From assembly GCA_022821965.1 (NCBI GenBank), contig JAJECN010000032.1:1-62169 (forward strand): DNA of 62,169 nucleotides, in the 5' to 3' direction. Below the pieces are notes generated by a model. It was given only the letters and a program-made list of their open reading frames with translations. It had not been told where the DNA came from and searched no databases. Both the position numbers and the translations under genes were made by a program. Positions 16,203-25,901 of this stretch are shown piece by piece. The DNA is from Candidatus Poribacteria bacterium (lineage in GTDB: Bacteria > Poribacteria > WGA-4E > WGA-3G). How positions within the stretch are numbered: position 1 is the stretch's first letter; each line of letters opens with the position of its first letter.

Positions 16203-17056
16203 TACAAACCTGCGTTCTCCCACACCTGATCCAGTGATTCCGCTGTGGCTTTCGCCGCGTCTGCGGGTTCCATACCGTTCACCTTTTGGCTGAAGGGTTC
16301 CGGTGTCACGGGTCCTTCATAACCAATGTCCGTCAGGATTTGCATCAATTCGGTGAGTGGGATCACGCCAGTTTCGGCGGGGAGGCATCTGATGTTGTCA
16401 ATCTGTTCGTCTGGGTCAATTCCGGCGGGAGCATCGTTGATGTGGACGTAAACAACATCCGATACAGAGAGTTTGCGAACATCATCAGTTGTGGAGCGAC
16501 AGGTGTACCAGTGCCACGTATCGAATAGCAGTCCAACGTTCCCAGTGCCGACCGCGGCGGCAAGCCCTAACATCGCATCCATCGAATAGGCGAAGAGATA
16601 TTGAGAACCCTTGCGACTCGTCGCTGGTCCAATGAATTCAAGCCCAAGTGAATGCCCATGGTCTTTAAGAATCTCTGCGACAGAACGCAACCGTTTGACG
16701 GAGAAATCCCAATTCTCTTGGTAGGTCATGTCGTTTGAGGCGGGGCCAACAACTGTGGTTGTCCGATAGCAGCCGAGTTCTGCGGCGAGTGCTGCACGTT
16801 CAGGCAGCTGCGCTAAACCTGCATAATAGTCGGCATCGGGACCCCGCCAATTGACACCGAATCCCCAACCACCCATCGCAATGCCTGCCTCTGACCAGAG
16901 GTCTTTGACGTATTGGACAGAGTGTTCTTGCGCGAGTTGGTTGGCTTCATCGATGTTCAGGTCGAGACCTTCAAAACCGGAATTTTTCGCGAGGTCTAAG
17001 CCTTCTGTCATATTTGCCTGGATGCCGATTGCACCAGTGCTCAGGTTCTTAAACAT
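16202..17056 (-). CDS. Sugar phosphate isomerase/epimerase family (xylose isomerase-like TIM barrel)
   Basis: 284 residues with the AP-endonuclease-2/xylose isomerase-like barrel. The metal-binding residues are visible along the barrel: Glu in LGLEFIGP, Asp in LLFDTWHWY, His in VVYVHINDAP and Glu in PVTPEPFS. Such enzymes isomerise or epimerise sugars or dehydrate inosose; the exact substrate cannot be told. Translation starts at the ATG ending the recurring AACCGCAAGGAAAATT leader (17054-17082). It sits 117 bases after a dioxygenase gene and just before the RraA-like gene. The stop codon lies in a palindromic repeat. Confidence 0.9.
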   Translation of the reverse strand: MFKNLSTGAIGIQANMTEGLDLAKNSGFEGLDLNIDEANQLAQEHSVQYVKDLWSEAGIAMGGWGFGVNWRGPDADYYAGLAQLPERAALAAELGCYRTTTVVGPASNDMTYQENWDFSVKRLRSVAEILKDHGHSLGLEFIGPATSRKGSQYLFAYSMDAMLGLAAAVGTGNVGLLFDTWHWYTCRSTTDDVRKLSVSDVVYVHINDAPAGIDPDEQIDNIRCLPAETGVIPLTELMQILTDIGYEGPVTPEPFSQKVNGMEPADAAKATAESLDQVWENAGL

Positions 17057-17082
17057 ATTTTTTAATTTTCCTTGCGGTTCGG
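17054..17082 (-). promoter_or_regulatory. Recurring leader carrying a ribosome-binding site
   Basis: On the minus strand ACCGAACCGCAAGGAAAATT, a run of A, then ATG of the sugar isomerase-like gene. It matches the leaders at 170-198, 58786-58814 and 61286-61314. Confidence 0.75.
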
Positions 17083-17173
17083 TCAGGCGAGTTAGAAACT
17101 TTCACGTTCTTTCCCGTAAAGTCGCCCTCCATTTCATTACGGGCTAACGCTTTTGATGTTATACCATTTCTGA

Positions 17174-17899
17174 TTATCCTGCCAATCCTGATTCAGACAA
17201 TTTCTCTCCTCGTAGGACTTTCGCAGCGACAGCCCACGGATAATCGGCATCCTCCGCCTTTGCATCGCGATACGTCGGAATCCAGACCCAGCGTTCTTCT
17301 CCAGAACGATTGGGATGGCTGGAATGAAGCGTCAAATCGTGAAAAAAGACGGCACCGCCCGCTTCGATCTCCGCGGTAACAGCGAGGTTTTCATCGACTG
17401 CACCGGGGCGCAATCGATTCCCGAACCCATGCCCATCACTGGCATCGCCATCGTGGACAATAGCGGATTTGTGCGAACCCGGAAAGAGTTTGAGACACCC
17501 ATTTTCAACAGTTGCGTCGTCAAGCGCGACCCAAATAGAGAGTTTATGGGCACCGTACCAATAGGACCAATCTTGGTGCCAAGGGCTGGCGAAGGTCGTT
17601 GTTTCGCTTTTGAAAACCACCTTGTCGCTTAGAAATTCAATGTCCGGTGCGAGGATGCCTTCCAAAATATCGAGTATCCGAACATCCCCGACTGCAGTTT
17701 GGAAAACAGGACTCCGCGCAGCTAAACCGACATAAACACCGTGTCCGGCGACTGTGCCTGTTTCTGCTTTAACGGCTTCCAGAATGTCGATACATTCTAA
17801 CTTGAGCCGTTGGACTTCACTTCGCGTGAATAGGTTCGGTGCAATAGCGAAACCGTCCCTTGAGAAATCGTTGCGAAGCGTTGTCGTATCAAGGGTCAT
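17174..17899 (-). CDS. Phytanoyl-CoA dioxygenase (PhyH) family protein
   Basis: 241-residue Fe(II)/2-oxoglutarate-dependent oxygenase of the double-stranded beta-helix type. The iron ligands are His-x-Asp in WHQDWSYW and the distal His in LHSSHPNRS, with the Arg a little further that binds 2-oxoglutarate. Substrate unknown; family members hydroxylate diverse small molecules. The ATG lies 3 bases after the stop of the Gfo-type gene, and its GAGGG ribosome-binding site overlaps the end of that gene, so the two are co-translated. A distant paralogue is at 29474-30199. Confidence 0.92.
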   Translation of the reverse strand: MTLDTTTLRNDFSRDGFAIAPNLFTRSEVQRLKLECIDILEAVKAETGTVAGHGVYVGLAARSPVFQTAVGDVRILDILEGILAPDIEFLSDKVVFKSETTTFASPWHQDWSYWYGAHKLSIWVALDDATVENGCLKLFPGSHKSAIVHDGDASDGHGFGNRLRPGAVDENLAVTAEIEAGGAVFFHDLTLHSSHPNRSGEERWVWIPTYRDAKAEDADYPWAVAAKVLRGEKLSESGLAG

Positions 17900-17902
17900 T
17901 TT

Positions 17903-18964
17903 TTATCCCTCTTTAATCTGAACTTCACGTCCCGTCTCGGCACTCTTGAGCAGCCCTTCCATCATCTGTTGAACGATCAATCCATGGCGGAGGGGTGCCT
18001 TGCAGGTTACGTCATCTAAGATGCATTCTATAAAATGATCAGCGATAGCGTCCCACGACCTTCCATACTTACTCTTTGGAAGCTTCGCGTCTATGTTCTC
18101 AAATTCACCTTTTTTATCGGTTCGATAGAGTCGTAGAGGCTTCAGCGTCGCTCCTGCCTCTGTACCGAAGAGTTCGATCTGAAATTCGTCGGGTTGGTGT
18201 GATGCCCAGAAACTTTCCACCTGCAAGCCGACACCACCTTCAAAAGTAATAAACCCACCAGCATAATCATCAGAATCATATTTCTCGTAGATCTCTTTAG
18301 GAGCTTTCGTCCCCTTCCAATAGCCGAGTCCTCGAGGACCAAACTTCGCGCCAGCAGCACCGAGTACCGCAATCGGCTTTGGTAATCCGAGAATCCACCA
18401 TGCCGAGTCAAGCACATGGACCCCCATGTCGCGAAATGCGCCGCCACCTTTCTGGATGAAACCGAGATTCCATGCCGGGATACCACTCCTGCGCACGCTC
18501 CGTGCCCGCGCGTAATAGAGTTCTCCGAAATAATTATCGCGTGCAAGATTGCCGAGATATTGGGTATCATTCCCGAAGCGCGTAGAGAGCGACATCATAT
18601 TGACGACACCTGCTGCTTCCGCTTCCGTGACCAGTTTTTGCGCTGCTTCCTCGGAATCAGCGAGCGGTTTCGTTACCATGACGTGTTTGCCGTTCCGCAC
18701 GGCTTCCAATGCTATCGGCACATGCCACTGATTCGGTGTGCCAACGAATACCGCGTCGATATCGGTGGCTTTACACATCTCTTTGTAATCTGTGTAGAAT
18801 TTAACCTCGCCCGGTAGGTCCTTGGCGAAGTCTTTCATCCGGTCTTCAAGCAAATCGCAGAGTGCGACAACATTGCCTCGCGGATTTTCGGCGAGTGCCG
18901 TTCCATTGGGTTTACCTATACCCATACCGACGACGGCAATTCGGACAGGTTTTTTTGCTGCCAT
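17903..18964 (-). CDS. Gfo/Idh/MocA family oxidoreductase
   Basis: 353 residues. Rossmann start IAVVGMGIGKPNG near residues 8-20, active-site region GVHVLDSAWW. The usual EKP signature reads TKPLA here: the Lys thought to act in catalysis is kept, the preceding Glu is Thr. NAD(P)-dependent dehydrogenase on a sugar or cyclitol; substrate unknown. ATG 18964 is preferred to an in-frame TTG five codons earlier because GGAGA lies 8-12 bases before the ATG. First gene of the run continuing with PhyH, isomerase-like and RraA-like genes. Confidence 0.92.
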   Translation of the reverse strand: MAAKKPVRIAVVGMGIGKPNGTALAENPRGNVVALCDLLEDRMKDFAKDLPGEVKFYTDYKEMCKATDIDAVFVGTPNQWHVPIALEAVRNGKHVMVTKPLADSEEAAQKLVTEAEAAGVVNMMSLSTRFGNDTQYLGNLARDNYFGELYYARARSVRRSGIPAWNLGFIQKGGGAFRDMGVHVLDSAWWILGLPKPIAVLGAAGAKFGPRGLGYWKGTKAPKEIYEKYDSDDYAGGFITFEGGVGLQVESFWASHQPDEFQIELFGTEAGATLKPLRLYRTDKKGEFENIDAKLPKSKYGRSWDAIADHFIECILDDVTCKAPLRHGLIVQQMMEGLLKSAETGREVQIKEG

Positions 18965-19113
18965 GAAAAATGTCTCCAAATTTTTGGATTGCCCCGAGTA
19001 GTCGTTAGCGGTCGGTGGGGCGTGTGGCAGTTACAATCGTTTTGAATGCCACAAATGGATTACTGACAGCCGACAGTGGAGCGCAGCGGAACGCCCTGAT
19101 GGCTGACGGCTAA

Positions 19114-19677
19114 TTAATACGGTCGGCCTCGTGAATTCAAGGGTGGACTCACTTCGTTTTTGACGGGCTTAATCGTCCGAAGATACGCCCAAATCGCTTT
19201 CAAATCATCATCATTCATTTGGGCATAGTGCTTCGTTGGCATTGGCGGAAAGATCTTCCGGTTGCCCTCCACACCTTGATGGAGTCCAGTGCGCATCGCG
19301 CCGATGAACATCTCCTCTGTCCAATCCCCCAACCCAGTTTCTTTGTCCGGGGTCAGGTTTGAGGAAAAACTTGTTCCAAACGGACCGGAGAAGGCACTCA
19401 TTTGTGGTGACGTGAGGATAAAGATGCCTTGTTGCATCATGCTGAAATTATAGCGTGGATAAGGGGCGTTTGTTGGATGTCCAGCGAGGTACATGTCCAT
19501 GTTATATTCAGCACCTGCACGCGGTGTATGACAATGTCCGCACGCGCCCACCGTGTCCACGAGGTATTTCCCTCGCTGCACCCTATCGCTCTGGCTTTCA
19601 ACAGAGTTGATATTCAGCGCAATGATAGTGCCGACAAAAAGCACTACCACACAAAAGATTAAGAGATTTCGATGCAT
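19114..19677 (-). CDS. Secreted or membrane-anchored cytochrome c family protein
   Basis: 187 residues. N-terminal hydrophobic segment (LLIFCVVVLFVGTIIAL), then a heme-attachment motif CGHCH at 46-50 and a candidate axial Met in FPPMPTKHY. The order, including 'GKYLVDTVGACGHCHTPR' and the late WAYLRTIKPV, matches cytochromes paired with alcohol or aldehyde dehydrogenases, where they pass electrons to the respiratory chain. No dehydrogenase partner is adjacent. It is the only gene between the Gfo run and the TonB receptors, behind its own short intergenic region. Confidence 0.88.
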   Translation of the reverse strand: MHRNLLIFCVVVLFVGTIIALNINSVESQSDRVQRGKYLVDTVGACGHCHTPRAGAEYNMDMYLAGHPTNAPYPRYNFSMMQQGIFILTSPQMSAFSGPFGTSFSSNLTPDKETGLGDWTEEMFIGAMRTGLHQGVEGNRKIFPPMPTKHYAQMNDDDLKAIWAYLRTIKPVKNEVSPPLNSRGRPY

Positions 19678-19743
19678 TCAATAACTCTCCTTATAGATTC
19701 AAATCTCACCCTAATTTAGCACGTCATGAAAAATAAGTGCAAT

Positions 19744-19797
19744 AAAAAAATGTGAATGTCGGCGCGGTTCCTAACTATGCCGACATTCACATTTTTT
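19744..19797 (-). terminator. Strong hairpin terminator after the first TonB receptor
   Basis: AAAAAATGTGAATGTCGGC pairs perfectly with GCCGACATTCACATTTTTT around a 15-base loop. The A/T ends supply a U-run in either direction, so it may work both ways, but only the minus-strand TonB gene ends into it. Confidence 0.88.
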
Positions 19798-19818
19798 CAA
19801 ATAATTATGAGAAGTATC

Positions 19819-22617
19819 CTAAAAATTGTAGGACAACTTCGCGTAGTAAAGTCCGCCGTTGAAACCGAAGGGTGCAGCCCTCCGATCATACGTGAAAACT
19901 CCCGGTGAATCCGCAATCACTGTTCCAGCACCATCTATAAGGGTACCACCACGTGCTTGACCGACCTCGTTCAAGTCAGGAACCTGATTGAGAAGATTGT
20001 TTGCACCGAGCGTCAAGGTAAAGGATTCATTGAGTTGATAGGCACTCTGAATATCGGCAATCCATTTTCCACCGTAAGTTTGTCGCTGAGCACTCTCTCC
20101 ACTTCCTTCTTGAACGGTGTAACTCCCAAAGTAACGCAAAGCAGACCCAATTTTGAGGGATCCGATGGTGTAATCTGCTGTGAGATTTAGGCGTGTGTTC
20201 GGTTGCCACTCCTCAAGGATAGAGCGTTCTCGTTCTGGAAAGAGAATTTCCTCGAGACCGATTAGAATAGAACCCGGTGCTTCCACGTCACCGATGACTT
20301 CAGTATCTGCCCACGTCAATGCGACTTTCAAATCGAGAAGGGATTCATCGTCAAAGGCGTGTACGTAACCTGCGGCTATATCAATGCCGCGAGTCCGTGT
20401 TTGCGCGACATTCGTAAAGACTTGTGCTTGACTGGCGCCTGCCCGTGCTAAGGTGGGTACAGTATCTGCCCTGAAGCTTCCGCTCAGAACAATGCGGTCA
20501 TCAATGTCAATCTGGAAGGCATCAAGGGTCAACCATAGATTCTGAATCGGTTTGAGGACGATACCTCCAGAAACATTGACTGAGGTTTCCTCTTTAAGTT
20601 CTGGGATGTTGAGCGCACGTGCGGTCTCGCTGTCATTGCGAAACGTTCCTACCTCGAAAGGTAGCAGTTCCGTCGTATTTCCATCACCATCAGCGTCGTT
20701 ATTGTCAGCCTTGAATTGCGTACTGATGTTGTTGAAATAAAGTTGTTGGAGTAAGGGGGCACGGAAGCCTGTGCTACCTGCGGCACGCACCGCAATCTGT
20801 TCTGTCAAGTCGTAGCGAGCCGTTGCCTTTCCTGTGACAGTAGCACCAAAGTCGCTATACTGCTCGCCCCGCACAGCAGCACCAACGAGCAGACCTGTTC
20901 CCGGTTGCCCACTGAGATAGGATTCAAAGTCGGCATAGCTTGCGATGTTGGTACGGATTTCGTTAACTTCATTATCCGGGCGGAAGCCGGGGAAAACCTG
21001 AATGCCACTGGCTGCACCCTCTGCACCGAGGCCCGCGTTGGACCAAGAGACAGGTTCACCCGCCCGAATCCCGTAACCTTCCCGTCGAAATTCGGCACCA
21101 CCGGCAAGGTTAATGAGTGAGGATTGATAGGTGAGAGGATAGGTAATATCTATATTGAGGGCAGTTTGATCGAGTCGAAATCCACCGGAATCGGCGGCAG
21201 TTGGACTCGCTGCCCCATAAGATGCATTCAAAGAATTAGAAACGAAAAAGTCAAATGTATTCAAACCGTGGTTCAGACTGACATCAACATCTAAATCCGT
21301 TGAAGCGTGTTTCCACGCCATTCCCAATGCGACGGATACATCTTCAATGGCTGTGTTGATTTCCGGGAGAAATCCATCCGGATAAATCGCCTTCACATTT
21401 CGACTGGCATCCTTGGCATTGCGATAAAAGCCCGAGCTATTGTTTTGCCTTGTAGAATATCCACCGAATGAATAGAGGTCTAACGTTTCTGTCAGGGGTA
21501 GACCGAAGTTGTAAACCCCAACTTTTTGTGAAGCGTCAGAATCCCCAACCCGAAAGTTTTTTCGATTGAAAGGGTACTCACGCGGATCAAACCAGACCGG
21601 TTTTTTACCTGTTACATTTCCGTCTGCGTCTTTTATCTCAAGTTCGGCATCGGGTGGTCTACCTTGGTCTATTTCTACCCAATTGTACTGTCGCGTGCCG
21701 CTAATCCCAGCGCGGTTAGTGCGGTATCTGTCGCGCCACTCTACTGTTAGATTGAGGAAACCGGAATCGCCGACTTTCATCCCATAATTCCCGTTTCCGT
21801 GCCACGTATCCCCGTCACCTTCGTAGGTCTGACCCCAATAGAGGTTGACATCGCCTGAATCGACATCATCCTTCAAAATGATGTTGATAACACCCGCGAT
21901 CGCATCGGAACCGTATTGTGCTGCTGCGCCATCACGAAGGACTTCGATCCGCTCGATCGCCGCAGACGGAATCGCGTTGAAGTCTGTTCCGGCGGTGCCG
22001 CGACCCACAGAACTATTTACGTGCAGCAATGCGCTTTTGTGGCGACGTTTGCCGTTGATGAGCACAAGCGTCTGGTCGGGTCCTAAGCCACGCAACGTCG
22101 CGGGACGCAACGCGTCGGTGCCATCGCTAATTGTTGAGCTTGGGAAATTAAAGGAGGGGACTAACATCTGTAGGACGCGCCCCGTTTCGGATTGACCGGT
22201 GAGGCTAAGTTGTTCCCTGTTGACAACTTCTATCGGCACAGGTGCTTGCAAAACTCTCCTACCGATGCTGCGGGTGCCTACCACCACGACTGTGTCAACG
22301 ATTTGGATGGGAGCGAGGACCACTGCCACTTCGGTTTCCCCCGCAGTGGTATTGACCCGCTTACTCGAAAATCCGATTGCTGTTACAGTGAGCGACTGTG
22401 CACCTGTCACATCGCTAAACGTGGTGACTCCAGAGTCATCTGTTGTCTGTTCTTGGTTGCCAATTTGTACTTTTGCTTCTGGGATAGCGTTCCCGTTCTG
22501 ATCTTGAACGACTACCTTAAGTGCTTCAGCACTGGCAGTCATCGGCATTGCTGATACGATGCCGAATAGAATAGCGACAACGCACCAGAAATACCGTTTA
22601 TTATCTGAAATTAACAT
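19819..22617 (-). CDS. TonB-dependent outer-membrane receptor (copy 1)
   Basis: 932 residues. Signal peptide ending at ASA-EA near residue 30, then a carboxypeptidase-regulatory-like beta domain (VVVQDQNGNAIPEAKVQIG), a plug domain (LRGLGPDQTLVLINGKRRH, IERIEVLRDGAAAQYGSDA) and a 22-strand-type barrel ending FGFNGGLYYAKLSYNF with the terminal aromatic needed for outer-membrane insertion. Such receptors import bound substrates using TonB energy; the ligand is unknown and no binding lipoprotein (SusD) is adjacent. GAGAATAACGAG lies before the ATG. It is a close tandem paralogue of the gene at 23109-25901. Confidence 0.93.
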   Translation of the reverse strand: MLISDNKRYFWCVVAILFGIVSAMPMTASAEALKVVVQDQNGNAIPEAKVQIGNQEQTTDDSGVTTFSDVTGAQSLTVTAIGFSSKRVNTTAGETEVAVVLAPIQIVDTVVVVGTRSIGRRVLQAPVPIEVVNREQLSLTGQSETGRVLQMLVPSFNFPSSTISDGTDALRPATLRGLGPDQTLVLINGKRRHKSALLHVNSSVGRGTAGTDFNAIPSAAIERIEVLRDGAAAQYGSDAIAGVINIILKDDVDSGDVNLYWGQTYEGDGDTWHGNGNYGMKVGDSGFLNLTVEWRDRYRTNRAGISGTRQYNWVEIDQGRPPDAELEIKDADGNVTGKKPVWFDPREYPFNRKNFRVGDSDASQKVGVYNFGLPLTETLDLYSFGGYSTRQNNSSGFYRNAKDASRNVKAIYPDGFLPEINTAIEDVSVALGMAWKHASTDLDVDVSLNHGLNTFDFFVSNSLNASYGAASPTAADSGGFRLDQTALNIDITYPLTYQSSLINLAGGAEFRREGYGIRAGEPVSWSNAGLGAEGAASGIQVFPGFRPDNEVNEIRTNIASYADFESYLSGQPGTGLLVGAAVRGEQYSDFGATVTGKATARYDLTEQIAVRAAGSTGFRAPLLQQLYFNNISTQFKADNNDADGDGNTTELLPFEVGTFRNDSETARALNIPELKEETSVNVSGGIVLKPIQNLWLTLDAFQIDIDDRIVLSGSFRADTVPTLARAGASQAQVFTNVAQTRTRGIDIAAGYVHAFDDESLLDLKVALTWADTEVIGDVEAPGSILIGLEEILFPERERSILEEWQPNTRLNLTADYTIGSLKIGSALRYFGSYTVQEGSGESAQRQTYGGKWIADIQSAYQLNESFTLTLGANNLLNQVPDLNEVGQARGGTLIDGAGTVIADSPGVFTYDRRAAPFGFNGGLYYAKLSYNF

Positions 22618-22902
22618 CTCGTTATTCTCGCTTATAATTTGATGATCATGATGAATACTAAAGTATACTAAAGTTTGGACAATTTATAGTAAAGTTTGAA
22701 ACATATAAACAGGTGTTCAGGAAAGAAAACGCTCACTCCCGCTGGCGAGGATTGTATCCTCGCCTTTCTGTAATCGCCAAATAATGCTGCTGCCCTTTAC
22801 CATAAATGTGTTTGAAGCACAATGTTCAAACCTTTTGATATTTTCCTACGAGTTTTCACGCAAGCCTAATTCACAGAAAAATCATTTCATCTGTCAATAC
22901 TT

Positions 22903-22983
22903 GCAGCCCCGTAGGGGCGGCATCTGTATAGAAACCATTCCTCCCAGGTCCAAAGCTCCGTAGGGGCGGCATCTGTGTAGAAG
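22903..22983. repeat. Tandem GTAGGGGCGGCATCTGT unit
   Basis: Two copies of CCGTAGGGGCGGCATCTGT, separated by GAAACCATTCCTCCCAGG and CAAAG. The whole 80-base unit, spacer included, recurs at 44437-44516 with few changes, and a diverged version is at 35811-35890. Confidence 0.88.
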
Positions 22984-23063
22984 TCTATCTGATTCAGACA
23001 ATTAATCTTCATACATTTTGCGGTACAAAACCACTATGGGTAATCAATCTCCCACAAAATAAT

Positions 23064-23090
23064 ATAGGCGCGGCTTGGAACCGCGCCTAT
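23064..23090 (-). terminator. Hairpin terminator after the second TonB receptor
   Basis: ATAGGCGCGG pairs with CCGCGCCTAT around a 7-base loop; on the minus strand it is followed by ATTATTTT. Confidence 0.8.
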
Positions 23091-23108
23091 GTTAATCGAG
23101 AAACTTTT

Positions 23109-25901
23109 TTAGAAACTATAGGAGAGTTTCGCGTAGTAAAGTCCGCCATTGAAACCGAACGGAGCAGACCTTCTGGAATATGTGAACACACCGGGTGAGT
23201 CAACAATGACATGACCTGTGCTGTCGGTTAGCGTTCCAGCGCGGGACTGTCCAATCTCGTTCAAATCGGGCACCTGATCAAACAGGTTATTCGCACCGAT
23301 CGTCAGTGAAAGTCCTTCGTTCAACTGGTAATTGCTCTGAATGTCGGTAAGCCATTTTCCGCCGTAAGTCTGCCGTGCTGGATCGTCACCGCTTCCCTCT
23401 TGAACAGTGTAGCTGCCGAAGTAACGCAAAGCACCACCGATAGTGAGGTCACCGATGATATAATCCGCACCGATGTTAATGCGGGTATTCGGCTGCCACT
23501 CTTCAATCATGGAACGTTCCTGTGACGGGAAGAGAGTGTCCTCAAGTCCGACGAGAATTTCTGGCGCGTCCACGTCACCGATAACTTCAGTATCTGCCCA
23601 TGTTAACGCAACCTTCAAATTAAGAAGAGATTCATTGTCGAAAGCGTGGAGATAACCTGCTGCGACATCAACACCTTGGGTACGTGTCTGTGCGACATTC
23701 GTGAACACCTGCGCGCTACTTGCGCCTGCTGCAGCTAACGCTTTGATTTTATCGGCACTAAAACTACCACTCACAACAATGCGATCATCGATTTGGATGA
23801 GGAATCCATCTACAGTGAGCCACATCTTCTCAAGCGGTTTCAACACGACACCACCGGAGACATTAAAGGCGGTTTCCTCTTTCAGTTCGGGGATGCCGAG
23901 TGCCCGTGCGGCATCGCTGTCATTGCGGAACGTCCCGACTTCAAGAGCAACCAGTTCAGTAGTGTTTCCATCGCCATCGATATCGTCGGTGTCTACCTTG
24001 AATTGTGTACTGATGTTATTGAAGTAGAGCTGCTGTAGTGAAGGCGCACGAAAACCTGTGCTACCGGCAGCACGGACTGCAACCTGTTTTGTCAAGTCAT
24101 AGCGACCCGTCGCTTTTCCTGTGACAGTGGTACCAAAATCGCTGTACTGCTCACCGCGCACCGCTGCACCAACAAGCAGGCCGGTTCCGGGTTGTCCGCT
24201 GAGATAGGATTCAAAGTCGGCATAACCTGCGATATTCGTCCGACTCTCGTCCACTTCGTTATCGGGGCGGAAGCCGGGAAATACCTGGATACCACCAGAG
24301 GCACCGGGTGCCCCAAGACCTGCATTTATCCATGAAAGCGGTTCACCCGCGCGGATACCGTAACCTTCCCTACGGAATTCGACACCACCGGCAAGGTTCA
24401 CCAGTGAGGACTGGTAGTCGAGTGGGTAAGTAACATCTAAGTTAAACGCCGTTTGTGAGAGTTCAAAGCCACCAGCATCTGCGGAGGTTGGGCTGCTCGC
24501 ACCGTAAGAGGCGTTCAAGGAGTTGGAAATGAAGAAGTCAAATGTATTCAATCCATGGTTGACACTGACATCGACATTCAGATCAGTTGTTTCATGTGTC
24601 CACGCCATACCTAAGGCGAGAGAGGTATCGCCAATATTGGTATTGATTTCTGGGAGGAACCCGTCGGGATAGATTTCGATAACAGTTCGCGATGCCTGAT
24701 TCGCTCTGCGGTAGAAACCGGCACTGTTGTTTTGGCGTGAGGAGTGTCCTCCAAAAGAATAGAGTTCCAACCCCTCGCTGAGTGGGAGTCCGAAGTTGTA
24801 AAATCCGATTTTTTGTGACGAATCGGAATCCCCAATGCGGAAATTCTGTCTTTCAAAAGTATATTCACGCGAGTCGAACCAGACCGATTTCTCGGTTACA
24901 GTTCCATCATCGTTTTCGATTTCAAGTGTATTATCCGCAGGTCTACCTTGGTTAACTTCTGTCCAATCATATTGGCGTTCCCCTGTGAGACCTGCCCGAT
25001 TGGTGCGCGCTCTCTCGCGCCATTCAGCGGTGAGATTGAGGAAACCGGAGTCACCAACTTTCATACCGTAGTTGGCGTTCCCGTTCCATGTATTACCATC
25101 GCCTTCATAAGTTTGCCCCCAATAGATATCGGCATCACCTGTGTCAACGTCGTCTTTGAGTACAATGTTGATAACACCCGCGATTGCATCGGAACCGTAT
25201 TGTGCTGCTGCGCCATCACGAAGGACTTCAATCCGCTCGATCGCCGATGATGGAATAGCGTTGAAATCTGTTCCGGCAGTGCCACGTCCTACCGATGTGT
25301 TTACGTGCAGCAATGCACTTTTATGGCGACGTTTGCCATTGACGAGTACAAGCGTCTGGTCGGGTCCTAAGCCGCGCAGCGTTGCAGGACGTAGGGCATC
25401 TGTGCCGTCACTAATGGTTGAACTTGAAAAGTTGAAGGAGGGGACTAACATTTGCAAAACACGACCCGTTTCGGATTGACCGGTAATGCTAAGTTGTTCT
25501 CTGTTGACAACTTCTATCGGGACGGGTGCCTGCAAGGCTCTTCTACCTATACTTCGGGTACCTACTACCACAACAGATTCAATTGTTTGGATGGGTGCAA
25601 GTGTGGCTTTCACTTCGGTTTGCCCGGCAGTGATATTGATCCGTTTGCTCGAAAATCCGATGGCGATTATCGTCAGCGACTCTGAGCCTGTTACATCGCT
25701 GAACATAGCGACCCCAGAATCATCTGTTGTCTGTTCTTGGTTTCCGATTTGGACTTTTGCTTCTGGAATAGCGTTCTCGTTTTGATCTTGAACGACTACC
25801 TTGAGTGCTTCAGCACTGGCAGTCATCGGTATTGCTGATACGATGCCGAATAACATAGCAACAATCCACCAGAAATACCGTTTATTATCTGAAATTGACA
25901 T
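23109..25901 (-). CDS. TonB-dependent outer-membrane receptor (copy 2)
   Basis: 930 residues, built exactly like copy 1: signal peptide (VAMLFGIVSAIPMTASA), regulatory-like beta domain, plug with LRGLGPDQTLVLVNGKRRH, and a barrel ending in an aromatic residue. The ATG at 25901 has GAGGATAAACG before it; the longer frame to 26123 would translate a repetitive region with no signal peptide and is rejected. Most differences from copy 1 are in barrel regions (for example the DGTVTEKSVWFD loop), which would change the ligand surface. The short conserved sequence upstream of both copies suggests they were duplicated with their 5' region. Confidence 0.93.
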   Translation of the reverse strand: MSISDNKRYFWWIVAMLFGIVSAIPMTASAEALKVVVQDQNENAIPEAKVQIGNQEQTTDDSGVAMFSDVTGSESLTIIAIGFSSKRINITAGQTEVKATLAPIQTIESVVVVGTRSIGRRALQAPVPIEVVNREQLSITGQSETGRVLQMLVPSFNFSSSTISDGTDALRPATLRGLGPDQTLVLVNGKRRHKSALLHVNTSVGRGTAGTDFNAIPSSAIERIEVLRDGAAAQYGSDAIAGVINIVLKDDVDTGDADIYWGQTYEGDGNTWNGNANYGMKVGDSGFLNLTAEWRERARTNRAGLTGERQYDWTEVNQGRPADNTLEIENDDGTVTEKSVWFDSREYTFERQNFRIGDSDSSQKIGFYNFGLPLSEGLELYSFGGHSSRQNNSAGFYRRANQASRTVIEIYPDGFLPEINTNIGDTSLALGMAWTHETTDLNVDVSVNHGLNTFDFFISNSLNASYGASSPTSADAGGFELSQTAFNLDVTYPLDYQSSLVNLAGGVEFRREGYGIRAGEPLSWINAGLGAPGASGGIQVFPGFRPDNEVDESRTNIAGYADFESYLSGQPGTGLLVGAAVRGEQYSDFGTTVTGKATGRYDLTKQVAVRAAGSTGFRAPSLQQLYFNNISTQFKVDTDDIDGDGNTTELVALEVGTFRNDSDAARALGIPELKEETAFNVSGGVVLKPLEKMWLTVDGFLIQIDDRIVVSGSFSADKIKALAAAGASSAQVFTNVAQTRTQGVDVAAGYLHAFDNESLLNLKVALTWADTEVIGDVDAPEILVGLEDTLFPSQERSMIEEWQPNTRINIGADYIIGDLTIGGALRYFGSYTVQEGSGDDPARQTYGGKWLTDIQSNYQLNEGLSLTIGANNLFDQVPDLNEIGQSRAGTLTDSTGHVIVDSPGVFTYSRRSAPFGFNGGLYYAKLSYSF

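Larger units (their letters stand above)
22618..23108. other. Gene-free region between the TonB receptors
   Basis: 491 bases without a gene. It holds a GATGATCATGAT segment (about 22640) that also precedes the other receptor, a TATACTAAAGTTTGGACA-like string (22670-22685) shared with 35688-35705, a CTGGCGAGGATTGTATCCTCG hairpin (22739-22766), the tandem GTAGGGGCGG unit (22903-22983) and the terminator of copy 2 (23064-23090). Confidence 0.75.

Noticed and set aside
21845..22195. Antisense open frame in TonB copy 1, with a counterpart at 25141-25479 in copy 2
   Set aside because: Conservation follows from the sense genes being paralogues; codon positions fit the receptor strand.
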